This document shows positions 54,992 to 63,020 of a stretch of 64,000 bases of DNA, in pieces; position 1 is the stretch's first letter, and each line of letters begins with the position of its first letter. The stretch covers positions 186,001-250,000 of the forward strand of contig NZ_VCNG01000004.1 of the NCBI RefSeq assembly GCF_006227205.1, read 5' to 3'. The translations under genes and the position numbers were made by a program. The notes below the pieces were generated by a model. It was not told the origin of the DNA. It saw only the letters and a program-made list of their open reading frames with translations, and did not search any database. This DNA is from Pseudomonas sp. ICMP22404. GTDB lineage: Bacteria > Pseudomonadota > Gammaproteobacteria > Pseudomonadales > Pseudomonadaceae.

Positions 54992-55747
54992 TCAGTTGTA
55001 AGCGCCGCCGCACACGTTGATTGCCTGTGCGGTGACATAAGAGGATTCGTCGGATGCCAGATATACAAACAGTGGCGCCACCTCCTCCGGCGTCGCCTGA
55101 CGACCCAGCGGAATGTTGGCTTGAACGACCGAGTCCTGTTTGCCCTTACCACCCATGAAATCAATGATCGGCTGGTTAAACGGGGTATCGATCCATCCTG
55201 GGCATACCGCATTGACCCGCACACCGTCCTTGGCCAGTTCAATGGCCAAGGAATTGGTGAGGCCGATGATTGCCGCCTTCGATGCCGAATAGCAGCTCAG
55301 GCCCGGGCCGCCGCGTTTACCTGCTAACGACGACATAAGCACTACTGACGACTTCTTGGCTTCACGCAAATAAGCCAACGATTCTTTTATGAATAAAAAG
55401 TTTGCCCGTACATTAATAGAAAAGACTTTATCCCAGGCTTCCACCGCAAAATCTTCAACGTTACCGGAGAGCTGAATTCCCGCGTTCAGGCACAAGGTGT
55501 TGATGCCACCAAGCCAACCTGCGGCCGCTTCCACTACTTCACGGATTTCGCTCTCCCGGGACAAGTCCGCACGGAAAAATTTCACCGACTTCGGATAGCG
55601 TTTTTGCACGTCCAGGCCGCGCTTATCGTCAATATCAACGATTGCAACTGTGGCGCCTTCAGCAACAAAAGAGTCCAGAATTGCCAACCCGATGTTGGCG
55701 ACTCCACCTGTCAAAAGGACGCACTTTCCCTTCAAACGATTGGCCAT
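54992..55747 (-). CDS. Short-chain dehydrogenase (SDR)
   Basis: NAD-type SDR of 251 residues: TGGVANIGLAIL cofactor loop with acidic VDIDD after beta-2, LNAG, catalytic SSLAG Ser and YSASK. C-terminal VCPGWIDTPFNQP is classical. The gene sits between the acoC-like and GlcG-like genes, 80 bases from the former. In aco operons a 2,3-butanediol/diacetyl reductase often accompanies acoABC; whether this SDR plays that part is not shown. The upstream Shine-Dalgarno is weak (AGGCAAAT). Confidence 0.88.
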   Translation of the reverse strand: MANRLKGKCVLLTGGVANIGLAILDSFVAEGATVAIVDIDDKRGLDVQKRYPKSVKFFRADLSRESEIREVVEAAAGWLGGINTLCLNAGIQLSGNVEDFAVEAWDKVFSINVRANFLFIKESLAYLREAKKSSVVLMSSLAGKRGGPGLSCYSASKAAIIGLTNSLAIELAKDGVRVNAVCPGWIDTPFNQPIIDFMGGKGKQDSVVQANIPLGRQATPEEVAPLFVYLASDESSYVTAQAINVCGGAYN

Positions 55748-55827
55748 TTTATTTGCCTATTCGAAAGTTGTATTTAAAGTTCCTGAAGGCGCCCGTTAAT
55801 GTCCAGGCGCCCGCTCAGAGGTGAGCC

Positions 55828-56949
55828 TTACTTTGCTTTTGCAATGTTTTCCAGAACCAGACGGTTAACCTCTGTGGTCGACTCCATCTGAGGCATATGG
55901 CCAACACCCGGCAGCGTATCAAGCGCGACGTTTTGCGGAACTTCCGATTGCGTCGGTACGGGCACGACCTGATCGCTCTCGCCCCAGATGAGTTGCACCG
56001 GGCCTTTGAACGTACGCAAGGCTTGCGTAATCGACTGTACTTGCCCTTGCTCGTTGGCAATCAAGTCCTTGATGGCACCGAGGGCCTGGGGAACACCTTC
56101 CAGCCGCTTGAACTGCAAGGTCGCCTCGACCATGTCATTGCTGATCTTCGACGGGTCAGCGAACAGCCTCTCCAATACATCCTTCAAAGGTCGGCGGCGT
56201 TCGGCGGCAACGAAATCATCGAGGAACGCCTTGTTCATGTCCCCACTCAGGCCGATAGGCGCCACGAGGCTGATCGACGCGACAGCTTCGCCCTTGCGCT
56301 CTGCCAGGGCAGCGGCAACAGCTCCCCCGAAGGAATGTGCCACCAGGTGAAGCTTCCCGACAGCCAGGCTATCGACGGCTTTCTCAACCGCGTCAACCAA
56401 GGCAACCAGCACATTCCCCTCACTGATGGGCGTAGAGGCGCCATGACCTGGAAGATCCAGCGCTACCACACGGAAATCCTTGGCAAACGCATCCTGGTTG
56501 AACATCCAAGTAGACAGATCGCCACCAAAGCCATGCAACAAAATAATCGTACTGTCGCTTTCCGGCCCGATGGCCAATGCATTGATGACTGCCTGGTCAC
56601 CGACATCGATTTTCTTGGGTGCAACTGCACCGGATGCTTCGCCATCATCCTGCTTGGCCGAACTGGCAAATTGAGCAATGAAAGCATCAATGTCTTCTTC
56701 AGAGGCGCTGGCATCCGCGACCACGGCCACCAGTGCACCGACCGGAGCGGTATCCCCCTCGGGCACGACAATCCTGCGCAGGATGCCGCTGACGGGAGAT
56801 TCCACTGCGTTGGTCGTCTTGGTGGACTCGACCTCCATGATTTCCTGGCCGCGCTCGATCCGATCACCGACCGCTACCATCCACTCGGCCAGCAACCCTT
56901 CGGTCATGGTCATTCCCCACTTGGGAATGGTGATTGCTTCGATAGACAT
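55828..56949 (-). CDS. AcoC-type E2: lipoyl domain fused to alpha/beta hydrolase domain
   Basis: The 373-residue protein has an N-terminal lipoyl domain (about 1-78; lipoyl Lys44 in ESTKTTN) joined to an alpha/beta hydrolase-like domain (about 130-373; LLHGFGGD, VALDLPGHGAS, nucleophile-elbow HSFGGA, VGHMPQME). This lipoyl-plus-hydrolase layout is characteristic of acetoin dehydrogenase AcoC and not of typical E2 transacetylases. The lipoyl site is ESTKT where most have ETDKxx. Start is the ATG at 56949; the upstream in-frame extension runs into acoB. It works with AcoA and AcoB; no E3 (dihydrolipoamide dehydrogenase) gene is nearby. Confidence 0.92.
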   Translation of the reverse strand: MSIEAITIPKWGMTMTEGLLAEWMVAVGDRIERGQEIMEVESTKTTNAVESPVSGILRRIVVPEGDTAPVGALVAVVADASASEEDIDAFIAQFASSAKQDDGEASGAVAPKKIDVGDQAVINALAIGPESDSTIILLHGFGGDLSTWMFNQDAFAKDFRVVALDLPGHGASTPISEGNVLVALVDAVEKAVDSLAVGKLHLVAHSFGGAVAAALAERKGEAVASISLVAPIGLSGDMNKAFLDDFVAAERRRPLKDVLERLFADPSKISNDMVEATLQFKRLEGVPQALGAIKDLIANEQGQVQSITQALRTFKGPVQLIWGESDQVVPVPTQSEVPQNVALDTLPGVGHMPQMESTTEVNRLVLENIAKAK

Positions 56950-56960
56950 AGATCCAACCT

Positions 56961-57962
56961 CTAAATGATGGATTTGACCGCTTTGATCACAGCGTCGGCG
57001 TTCGGCACGTAGGCGTCTTCCAGGTTCGGCGCATACGGAACCGGGGCGTGAGGAGCCGTTACCATCTTGATAGGCGCCTTGAGCGCGTGGAAACACTTGT
57101 CGGCTAGCAGCGCCGAGATATCCGCCGCCATGCCGCAGCGCGGGTTAGCCTCGTCAACGATGACAACCCGACCGATCTGCTCGGTGAATTCCAGCAAGGT
57201 GTCTTCATCAAGCGGCGAGGTGGTACGCGGGTCGATAACGCAAGCGGACACACCCTCGGAAGCGAGCTTGCGAGCAGCTTCTTCAGCCACACTGACCATC
57301 CTGCCGAAGGCAATCAGCAGCACGTCACTGCCGTCGCGTACGACCCGGGCCTCGCCAAACGGTACGGTATAAGCGCCATCCGGCACTTCACCGACCATGT
57401 CATAGAGCATCTTGTTTTCCAGGAAAATGACCGGGTCATCATCACGGATCGCTTGCAGCAATAGGCCTTTGGCGTCGTAAGGATTCGATGGAATGACCAC
57501 TTTCAAGCCCGGGAAGTGGGTGAACACCGGATAAAAGGCTTGTGTGTGTTGAGCCGCCGAACGGGTGCCGGCACCAAAGGTTGCCCGAATCACCAGCGGC
57601 GTACGTGCATGGCCTCCGAACATATATCGAAACTTGGCGATCTGGTTGACGATTTGATCGAGGCAAACCCCTGCAAAGTCCACAAACATCAGCTCGGCGA
57701 TGGGACGCATGCCTGTCAACGCAGCACCCGCGGCCGCACCGACAAAGGCGGTTTCACTTATCGGCGTGTCGCGCACGCGCTCCGGGCCGAACGCGCCAAG
57801 CAGTCCGCGTGTCACACCAAAAGGTCCGCCCCAGGCATCCTTGACACCGTTGGCGCCGGCACCGCCAGTCAGGTCCTCGCCCATCATGATCACTTTCGGA
57901 TCACGCGCCATTTCCAAGTGGAGGGCATCGTTGAGCGCCTGACGATAAGAAATTTTAGCCAT
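56961..57962 (-). CDS. AcoB-type TPP-dependent dehydrogenase E1 beta subunit
   Basis: The 333-residue E1 beta subunit has MGEDLTGGAGANGVKDAWGG near the N-terminus and PISETAFVGAAAGAALTGMRPI, which carries the conserved glutamate for TPP activation. FLENKMLYDMVGEVP follows. It pairs with the alpha subunit encoded 11 bases upstream. By architecture with the AcoC-like E2 it belongs to the acetoin dehydrogenase subgroup, but an acoX, acoR or bdh gene is missing, so the real 2-oxo or hydroxy-ketone substrate is open. AAGGAACATC precedes the ATG. Confidence 0.92.
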   Translation of the reverse strand: MAKISYRQALNDALHLEMARDPKVIMMGEDLTGGAGANGVKDAWGGPFGVTRGLLGAFGPERVRDTPISETAFVGAAAGAALTGMRPIAELMFVDFAGVCLDQIVNQIAKFRYMFGGHARTPLVIRATFGAGTRSAAQHTQAFYPVFTHFPGLKVVIPSNPYDAKGLLLQAIRDDDPVIFLENKMLYDMVGEVPDGAYTVPFGEARVVRDGSDVLLIAFGRMVSVAEEAARKLASEGVSACVIDPRTTSPLDEDTLLEFTEQIGRVVIVDEANPRCGMAADISALLADKCFHALKAPIKMVTAPHAPVPYAPNLEDAYVPNADAVIKAVKSII

Positions 57963-57973
57963 TACGATGTTCC

Positions 57974-58945
57974 TTACATGTACTTGACGTAGACGTCGGA
58001 GGTGAGTGCCGAAAGCGGAGGCAGCGGCGCGGCCCGGGCAGCAGAAACCGCCTCATTCACCGCTTGCTCGATCTCCTCATCGATGGCCTTCAACGCGTCG
58101 TGGAGCGACTGCGACTCAACCGCTGCACGGAAGTTGACCAGACAGTCCTGTTCAAGGCGCATGGCTTTCTTTTCTTCAGGTGTGCGGTAGCTGTCCGGAT
58201 CGCCACTGTAATGGCCGTAGTAGCGAGGAACGTGAACATGCAGCAGGCTCGGGCCGCCGCCATTACGAGCGCGCTCAATCGCCTCACCGGCAGCGTCGAA
58301 AACCTTGAACAGATCAGTGCCATCCACTTCTACGGCGGGGATACCGTAGCCAGCAGCACGACCGGTAAAAGTGCCTGCCGACACGAACTCATTGGCGGTC
58401 GCTTCGCCAAAACCATTGTCTTCAATGACGAACACCATTGGCAGCATCCAGATCTTCGCCAGGTTCAGGCTTTCGGCCATGGCACCTTCGTTCATTGCAC
58501 CGTCACCGGCGAATGCGATTGCTACATGATCGGTGCCCGTCAGCTTGGCAGTCAGCGCCGCGCCACAAGTAATGGGCGCACCACCCGCAACAATGCCGTT
58601 GGCGCCAAGCATACCCTTGCGCAAATCGGCAATATGCTGCGAACCGCCTTTGCCGCCACAAGTGCCTGTGGCCTTTCCAAAGATTTCCGCCATCATGCCG
58701 ACGATGTCACAGCCTTTTGCAATGCAGTGCCCGTGACCACGGTGGGTGGAGGAAATATAGTCCTCGTCGGACAAGTGCATGCACACACCCACTGCACTTG
58801 CTTCCTGGCCGGCGTACAGGTGAGTGTTCCCGGGGATATCACCGGTGCCCATCTCGACCATGATGCGCTCTTCGAAAACGCGGATGGTCTGCATGGCCCG
58901 GTAGGCCTCGAGCAACCGTTCACGGGGTAAATGCTGCGAGAACAT
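57974..58945 (-). CDS. AcoA-type TPP-dependent dehydrogenase E1 alpha subunit
   Basis: The 323-residue E1 alpha subunit has the THRGHGHCIAKG motif and the TPP/Mg motif GDGAMNEGAMAESLNLAKI ending at VIEDNGFG. A GTCGGKGGSQH loop and a PRYYGHYSGDP segment follow, as in AcoA proteins. Start is the ATG at 58945, with AGGAG seven bases upstream; longer in-frame versions extend through the promoter region and are rejected. It is the first gene of the long leftward cluster, divergent from a LysR gene, with the conserved element at 59068-59115 upstream. Confidence 0.93.
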   Translation of the reverse strand: MFSQHLPRERLLEAYRAMQTIRVFEERIMVEMGTGDIPGNTHLYAGQEASAVGVCMHLSDEDYISSTHRGHGHCIAKGCDIVGMMAEIFGKATGTCGGKGGSQHIADLRKGMLGANGIVAGGAPITCGAALTAKLTGTDHVAIAFAGDGAMNEGAMAESLNLAKIWMLPMVFVIEDNGFGEATANEFVSAGTFTGRAAGYGIPAVEVDGTDLFKVFDAAGEAIERARNGGGPSLLHVHVPRYYGHYSGDPDSYRTPEEKKAMRLEQDCLVNFRAAVESQSLHDALKAIDEEIEQAVNEAVSAARAAPLPPLSALTSDVYVKYM

Positions 58946-59260
58946 TCCACTTCTCCTCATTCGAAACTTTGCTTTCGGATTTTGTTGTAAGTAGCAAATA
59001 GAGCTTTGGCCTACACCTGGCTCTCGACGAGTGCCTCTGCACTCGGCGGGAAGCATATCTTGTGAATGCATCGTCGCGCGCAGCACTGATAACGTCCAAT
59101 TGTGATTCTGGATTGCTTCAGATAACGTCCGCTTATCGAATCGTGCCGTATTCTGCGCGGAAGGCTTTGGAAAGGGCTCGCCATCAGTTAGCTGCGACAA
59201 TCTGTGTAGAACGAAACCTGGCGGGATAAACGCTGATAACCATCGATAGAGAGACACTGA
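58946..59260. promoter_or_regulatory. Divergent control region of aco-like operon and LysR gene
   Basis: This 315-base region carries the conserved element at 59068-59115 and two copies of GATAACGTCC 33 bases apart (59088-59097 and 59121-59130). A LysR protein encoded on the right is the natural binder. No coding sequence. Confidence 0.65.
59068..59115 (-). promoter_or_regulatory. Conserved control element, aco-operon copy
   Basis: A 48-base block matches 61891-61939 at about 37 of 48 positions by hand alignment with one gap, with an invariant GATAACGTC core and GATTG near the right end. It lies about 120 bases upstream of the acoA-like start and divergent from the LysR start. Confidence 0.6.
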
Positions 59261-60154
59261 ATGATCGATTTGAGAAGCCTTCAGACGTTTTATGCGGTCG
59301 CTCAACAAGGAGGATTTCACAAGGCGGCGGAGAAGCTCCACACCTCCCAGCCAGCTGTGTCAGCGCGTATCGCGCAGCTTGAGCGTCATTTGAAATGTCG
59401 CCTCCTGGAGCGAGATAAACGCGGCTGCTTTCTCACGCCCCAAGGTCGGGAATTGCTGACTTACGCAGAAAGGATGTTTGCGCTTGAAAGCGAAATGATC
59501 GAGGCAGTGGCCGGCCATGGAGGGCTTCGAGGTACCGTGAGCTTGGGTGCCTCTGACACCATCGTGCACGCTTGGCTTTCCGACCTGCTCAAGCATTTGA
59601 ACCGCGAGTATCCGGAAATAACCCTGGAAGTGGTGGTCGACAGCACGACCAACATGGCTGCCGGCCTGGCAGACTTCAGCCTGGATGTTGCGCTGTTGAT
59701 GGGCCCGGTGAACATCGGCAACGCAGAAAACCTGCCGCTGTGCCAATACCCCCTCACCTGGATCAAGTCGACAGAACTTGATATTGGTACCCAGCACCCC
59801 AGCCTGGCGGAACTGGCAGAGTTCCCGATCATCACGTATGCGCGCGCCACCCGGCCTTATTGGCAACTCAAGGACATGTTTGAACGGGAGAATCTGCATC
59901 GAGTAAAGATTTTCGCCAATTCCTCGCTCTCATCCATCGTGCGCATGACCCTCGACGGCATTGGCATCGCAGCCATTCCCCAGCACGTCGTCATCGATGA
60001 GCTTGCCAGTGGCAAACTCGAAATCATCAACACGCCGCACGAAATGCCGGTCATGTCATTTACCGCAAGCTTCATCGAGCGCCCTGATATGCCGCTGAAC
60101 CGTATCGTCGCCCAGCTCGCGCAGAAAGTCGCTGCCGATTACTGGCGCATCTGA
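59261..60154 (+). CDS. LysR-family transcriptional regulator
   Basis: LTTR of 297 residues with an N-terminal winged helix (LQTFYAVAQQGGFHKAAEKLHTSQPAVSARIAQLE, about 6-40) and a periplasmic-binding-like effector domain. It is divergent from the aco-like operon and therefore its likely regulator; the conserved element shared with the permease gene at 60.2 kb suggests it also controls that gene. The start ATG has GAGAG upstream. The effector is unknown and may be the operon's substrate or an intermediate. A bidirectional terminator lies 16 bases past its stop. Confidence 0.92.
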   Translation: MIDLRSLQTFYAVAQQGGFHKAAEKLHTSQPAVSARIAQLERHLKCRLLERDKRGCFLTPQGRELLTYAERMFALESEMIEAVAGHGGLRGTVSLGASDTIVHAWLSDLLKHLNREYPEITLEVVVDSTTNMAAGLADFSLDVALLMGPVNIGNAENLPLCQYPLTWIKSTELDIGTQHPSLAELAEFPIITYARATRPYWQLKDMFERENLHRVKIFANSSLSSIVRMTLDGIGIAAIPQHVVIDELASGKLEIINTPHEMPVMSFTASFIERPDMPLNRIVAQLAQKVAADYWRI

Positions 60155-60165
60155 TGGCGGACAAT

Positions 60166-60195
60166 AAAAACGGGGCCTTGGCCCCGTTTCTTATT
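60166..60195. terminator. Bidirectional rho-independent terminator
   Basis: CGGGGCC-TT-GGCCCCG (60171-60186) is a perfect seven-pair stem with AAAAA on its left and TTTCTTATTT on its right, so it can end both the LysR transcript and the leftward permease transcript, which converge here. Confidence 0.85.
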
Positions 60196-60219
60196 TCAGC
60201 TTTCAGCGTTTTCTGCCCC

Positions 60220-61686
60220 CTAGCTATGATGAGCGCGACCCAATCGTGCGAACACTTCTGGACGGTTGAACTTGTAGAACTGAGCCAGTGCCATACCGGC
60301 AAGCAGAACCGCGACCAGGCAATACAACATCCAGCGCCGCTCGCCCGGCTCGCCGCCAACCAGCAAGTCGAAGTGGTACGTCACTAGACCGACCAGGGCG
60401 ACAAAAAACACAGTGGAGATTGCCGGCGCCAAGAATGCCTTGAAGAAACTTGCACCCTCTTGCTTGCCGCGCCGCACGTACCAGGTCAGTGCCGACAAGT
60501 TGACGATGGTCATCAGAATGATGATACCCGAGGTCCCTAATCCCGAAAGCTGCCCATACAGAAACTCTGGCCGTACATTCATGACAATGAATGGAATCAG
60601 AATGACCAGTACCATCAGCGAGACCGCCATGGACGCCGCAAACGGGGACGAGTGCCGAGTGTGAATGTGACTGAAAAAGCGTGGGATAGCACCGTCTGTT
60701 CCCAGGTTGAACAGGTAACGCGACAGGACGTTGTGCGTGGAGAGGCTTGCAGCAAACGCCGAACTCAGCACCAAAATAGTGATGATTGTCTGGAGCCGGT
60801 TATCGACGAAAAGACCAAAGGCATTGGGAAACATGGTGGCAGGACTGTCGGTTGCCACAGCCTGCACTGTGTGTCCGTAGGCCATGATCATCGCGTATGC
60901 ACATAGCGTATAGAGGATCCCGATGAAGATGATCGAGCCGTAGGTGGCTCTAGGAATCGTGACATCCGGATTCTTGCATTCATCGCGAAACAGCGCCGTG
61001 GCTTCAAATCCCATGAAAAAGGACACCGCAAACAACATTGCGAAGGGAATGTTGATGCCCTCCTTCGTCGCCTCACCTGGCGTGAACGGAGCGCTGGCCG
61101 CGAGCTCTCCATTGCCACCCGCGTGCAGTACACCAAAAGCGAAAGCAAGGCAGATGACGATTTCGGTCAACATGACCCAGAACAGCACTTTCGCCGACAA
61201 CTCGACGTGCAAGTATCCCAGGATGCCCACCGCAGCCCAGCAGCCCAAGGTAAACACGTACCAAGGCAAAGCAGTGCCCATAAGGCTTTTTTGCAGCTCG
61301 GAACAGGAAACGCCGAAGTAGGAGGTCACGCCTGCCAGAAGCATGAAATAGGACAAGGCGGCGGCAATACCGGAGCCCAGGCCTGCCGATTTTCCCAAGC
61401 CATAGCTGATGAAAGCGTAGAAATCACCAGGGCGCTTGACTGCGTTGTTCAACGTCACGTAGCCGGTACCGAACAACAACATCATGATACCGACGATAAT
61501 AAATAACAGCGGTGATGCGATTCCACCGAACATCAAGGAAACAGGAATATACCCTGCCACTGTCGTCAAAGGCGCCGAAAATGCCAGAACCGTCATGGCC
61601 AAACTGAGCGCACCCATGTTTCCTGACAGCTTGATCGGTGCGCTTTTGACACTCGCCACGCTTTCAGCCTCTAAACTAACTGCCAT
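60220..61686 (-). CDS. APC-family amino acid/amine permease
   Basis: Inner-membrane permease of 488 residues, the same length as and a close relative of the permease at 18776-20242; both share FSAPLTTV-GYIP helix 1, YVTLN-VKRPGDFY and GFEATALFRDE blocks. It sits between the LysR terminator and a second LysR gene. AAGGAGAAAGG precedes the ATG. The conserved element at 61891-61939, shared with the aco-like operon, lies about 205 bases upstream, so it probably belongs to the same regulon and imports that operon's substrate or an amine precursor. Confidence 0.92.
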   Translation of the reverse strand: MAVSLEAESVASVKSAPIKLSGNMGALSLAMTVLAFSAPLTTVAGYIPVSLMFGGIASPLLFIIVGIMMLLFGTGYVTLNNAVKRPGDFYAFISYGLGKSAGLGSGIAAALSYFMLLAGVTSYFGVSCSELQKSLMGTALPWYVFTLGCWAAVGILGYLHVELSAKVLFWVMLTEIVICLAFAFGVLHAGGNGELAASAPFTPGEATKEGINIPFAMLFAVSFFMGFEATALFRDECKNPDVTIPRATYGSIIFIGILYTLCAYAMIMAYGHTVQAVATDSPATMFPNAFGLFVDNRLQTIITILVLSSAFAASLSTHNVLSRYLFNLGTDGAIPRFFSHIHTRHSSPFAASMAVSLMVLVILIPFIVMNVRPEFLYGQLSGLGTSGIIILMTIVNLSALTWYVRRGKQEGASFFKAFLAPAISTVFFVALVGLVTYHFDLLVGGEPGERRWMLYCLVAVLLAGMALAQFYKFNRPEVFARLGRAHHS

Positions 61687-62008
61687 TTCCTTTCTCCTTC
61701 GAAATTGTATGCGTGTAACTCACGTAATAGACAGATTCAAATATTACGGTCGGCTATACGCCACTTTTTTTGTTGTAGGGATACTCGGCTTAGTGCACAC
61801 AACTCTGAATGCCCGTCCTTCCTTTTTATCTTTTTGAACGGTTGATCCAGGTTCCCTCTGACATCGTGTGGAGCGTGCTCATCGCTTAGAGCAATCGTTG
61901 CTCTCGGCACCGATAACGTCAAATTCTTATTGCAGATTGAATCTGATCATAAAAAGCTATCAGTACAGATTTCCCTGACTAGATAGGCACGTTTGGCAAC
62001 CAAACCCG
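61687..62008. promoter_or_regulatory. Upstream region of the permease and 3' side of the second LysR gene
   Basis: This 322-base region includes the conserved element (61891-61939) and a perfect AGATT-C-AATCT palindrome at about 61933-61943. Both the permease and the second LysR gene are on the minus strand: the permease starts on the left and the LysR stop is at 62009. No coding sequence is supported. Confidence 0.6.
61891..61939 (-). promoter_or_regulatory. Conserved control element, permease copy
   Basis: Matches the aco-operon element at 59068-59115 (about 37 of 48 positions, one gap). On the minus strand it contains TTGACG followed by TTATCGG, so a -35-like hexamer may be part of it. 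It lies about 205 bases upstream of the permease ATG. Confidence 0.6.
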
Positions 62009-62908
62009 CTACCAATAGCCAGGCTGCTGATAAACAGCCTTTAAAAAATCAATAAAATGTCGAACCTTGGCAGGTAGGTAGCGCTGCTGCGGATATACGG
62101 CCTGGATGTCGTAATCAGGAAGGGCGAATTCATCGAGTACCGTCACAAGCTCCCCGCTAAGGAGTTCCTTGCGAATTTCCCACGTCGATCGCCAGCCAAT
62201 TCCGACGCCTTGGCGCATCCATGCAAACAACAGTTCGCCGTCGTTGCAGGCTAGATTCCCGCCGACGCGCACGGCCACGGGCCTGCCCTCCTGCTGAAAG
62301 GTCCATCCCCGCTGCTGCCCCCCTTGGGAGGTAAACGCCAGACAGTTGTGTTCAGCCAACTGCTCTAGTGTTGTCGGCGTTCCATGTGCTTCGAAGTACG
62401 TAGGCGTCCCGCACACGACCCGCCGATTGGAAAACAACTTGATGGCGACATAGTTTGGATCAGTCACCGGACCGATCCGAATGCTCATGTCATAACCCTC
62501 TCCTACCAAATCCACCAGGCTGTCAGTGAGATTGAAAGACAACTTCAGGTGGGGGAATAGCCTACGAAAAGCCAACGCGTGCGGCGCGACGTGCATTCGT
62601 CCGAACCCAGCAGGTGCAGACACAAGCAGGTTACCGGTAACCCGCTTCGCGCTGCTGCTGATGTCTGCCTCTAGGTCATCGAATTCCCGTATCAACGACC
62701 TCGCCCGCTCAAGCAACTGTTCACCCAGTTCGGTCAGGCGAAGCCCGCGAGTAGATCGATGCACCAGCTTCACACCCAAGCGCTTCTCGAGTGAATCCAG
62801 CCTGCGTCCCAGCATGGCAGGCGTCACCCCCTCACTGAGCGCTGCGGCTGCAAAGCTGCCCTTTTGAGCAATCTGAATGAAAGTATGGAGTTCTGTGTAA
62901 CGCGCCAT
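62009..62908 (-). CDS. LysR-family transcriptional regulator (CrgA-like subgroup)
   Basis: LTTR of 299 residues. The N-terminal HTH (ELHTFIQIAQKGSFAAAALSEGVTPAMLGRRLDSLEKRL) is followed by the HRSTRGLRLTELG segment typical of the large LysR subgroup with AprR/CrgA-like members. It is divergent from the gcl gene (112 bases apart), and so may control glyoxylate/allantoin genes or the adjacent permease. The effector-binding domain has a RVGGNLACNDGELLFAWMRQGVG pocket segment common in this group. No signal of pathway membership beyond position. Confidence 0.9.
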   Translation of the reverse strand: MARYTELHTFIQIAQKGSFAAAALSEGVTPAMLGRRLDSLEKRLGVKLVHRSTRGLRLTELGEQLLERARSLIREFDDLEADISSSAKRVTGNLLVSAPAGFGRMHVAPHALAFRRLFPHLKLSFNLTDSLVDLVGEGYDMSIRIGPVTDPNYVAIKLFSNRRVVCGTPTYFEAHGTPTTLEQLAEHNCLAFTSQGGQQRGWTFQQEGRPVAVRVGGNLACNDGELLFAWMRQGVGIGWRSTWEIRKELLSGELVTVLDEFALPDYDIQAVYPQQRYLPAKVRHFIDFLKAVYQQPGYW

Positions 62909-63020
62909 TCGATACCTTTTATATCGACAGAAAGCATTATTTGGGGGTTCAGTGCCTTAAAAAGCTAATCCAAACTGCGGACCTCTACAAAAGATATGGG
63001 TTCGGCCCTAGGACTACATC

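Noticed and set aside
55897..56964. Long plus-strand open frame (355 codons) opposite the AcoC-type gene
   Set aside because: Antisense shadow of the lipoyl/hydrolase gene, with no family motif or Shine-Dalgarno.
58946..59341. N-terminal extension of the acoA-like gene
   Set aside because: It would cross the divergent promoter and the start of the LysR gene; ATG 58945 with AGGAG is the normal start.
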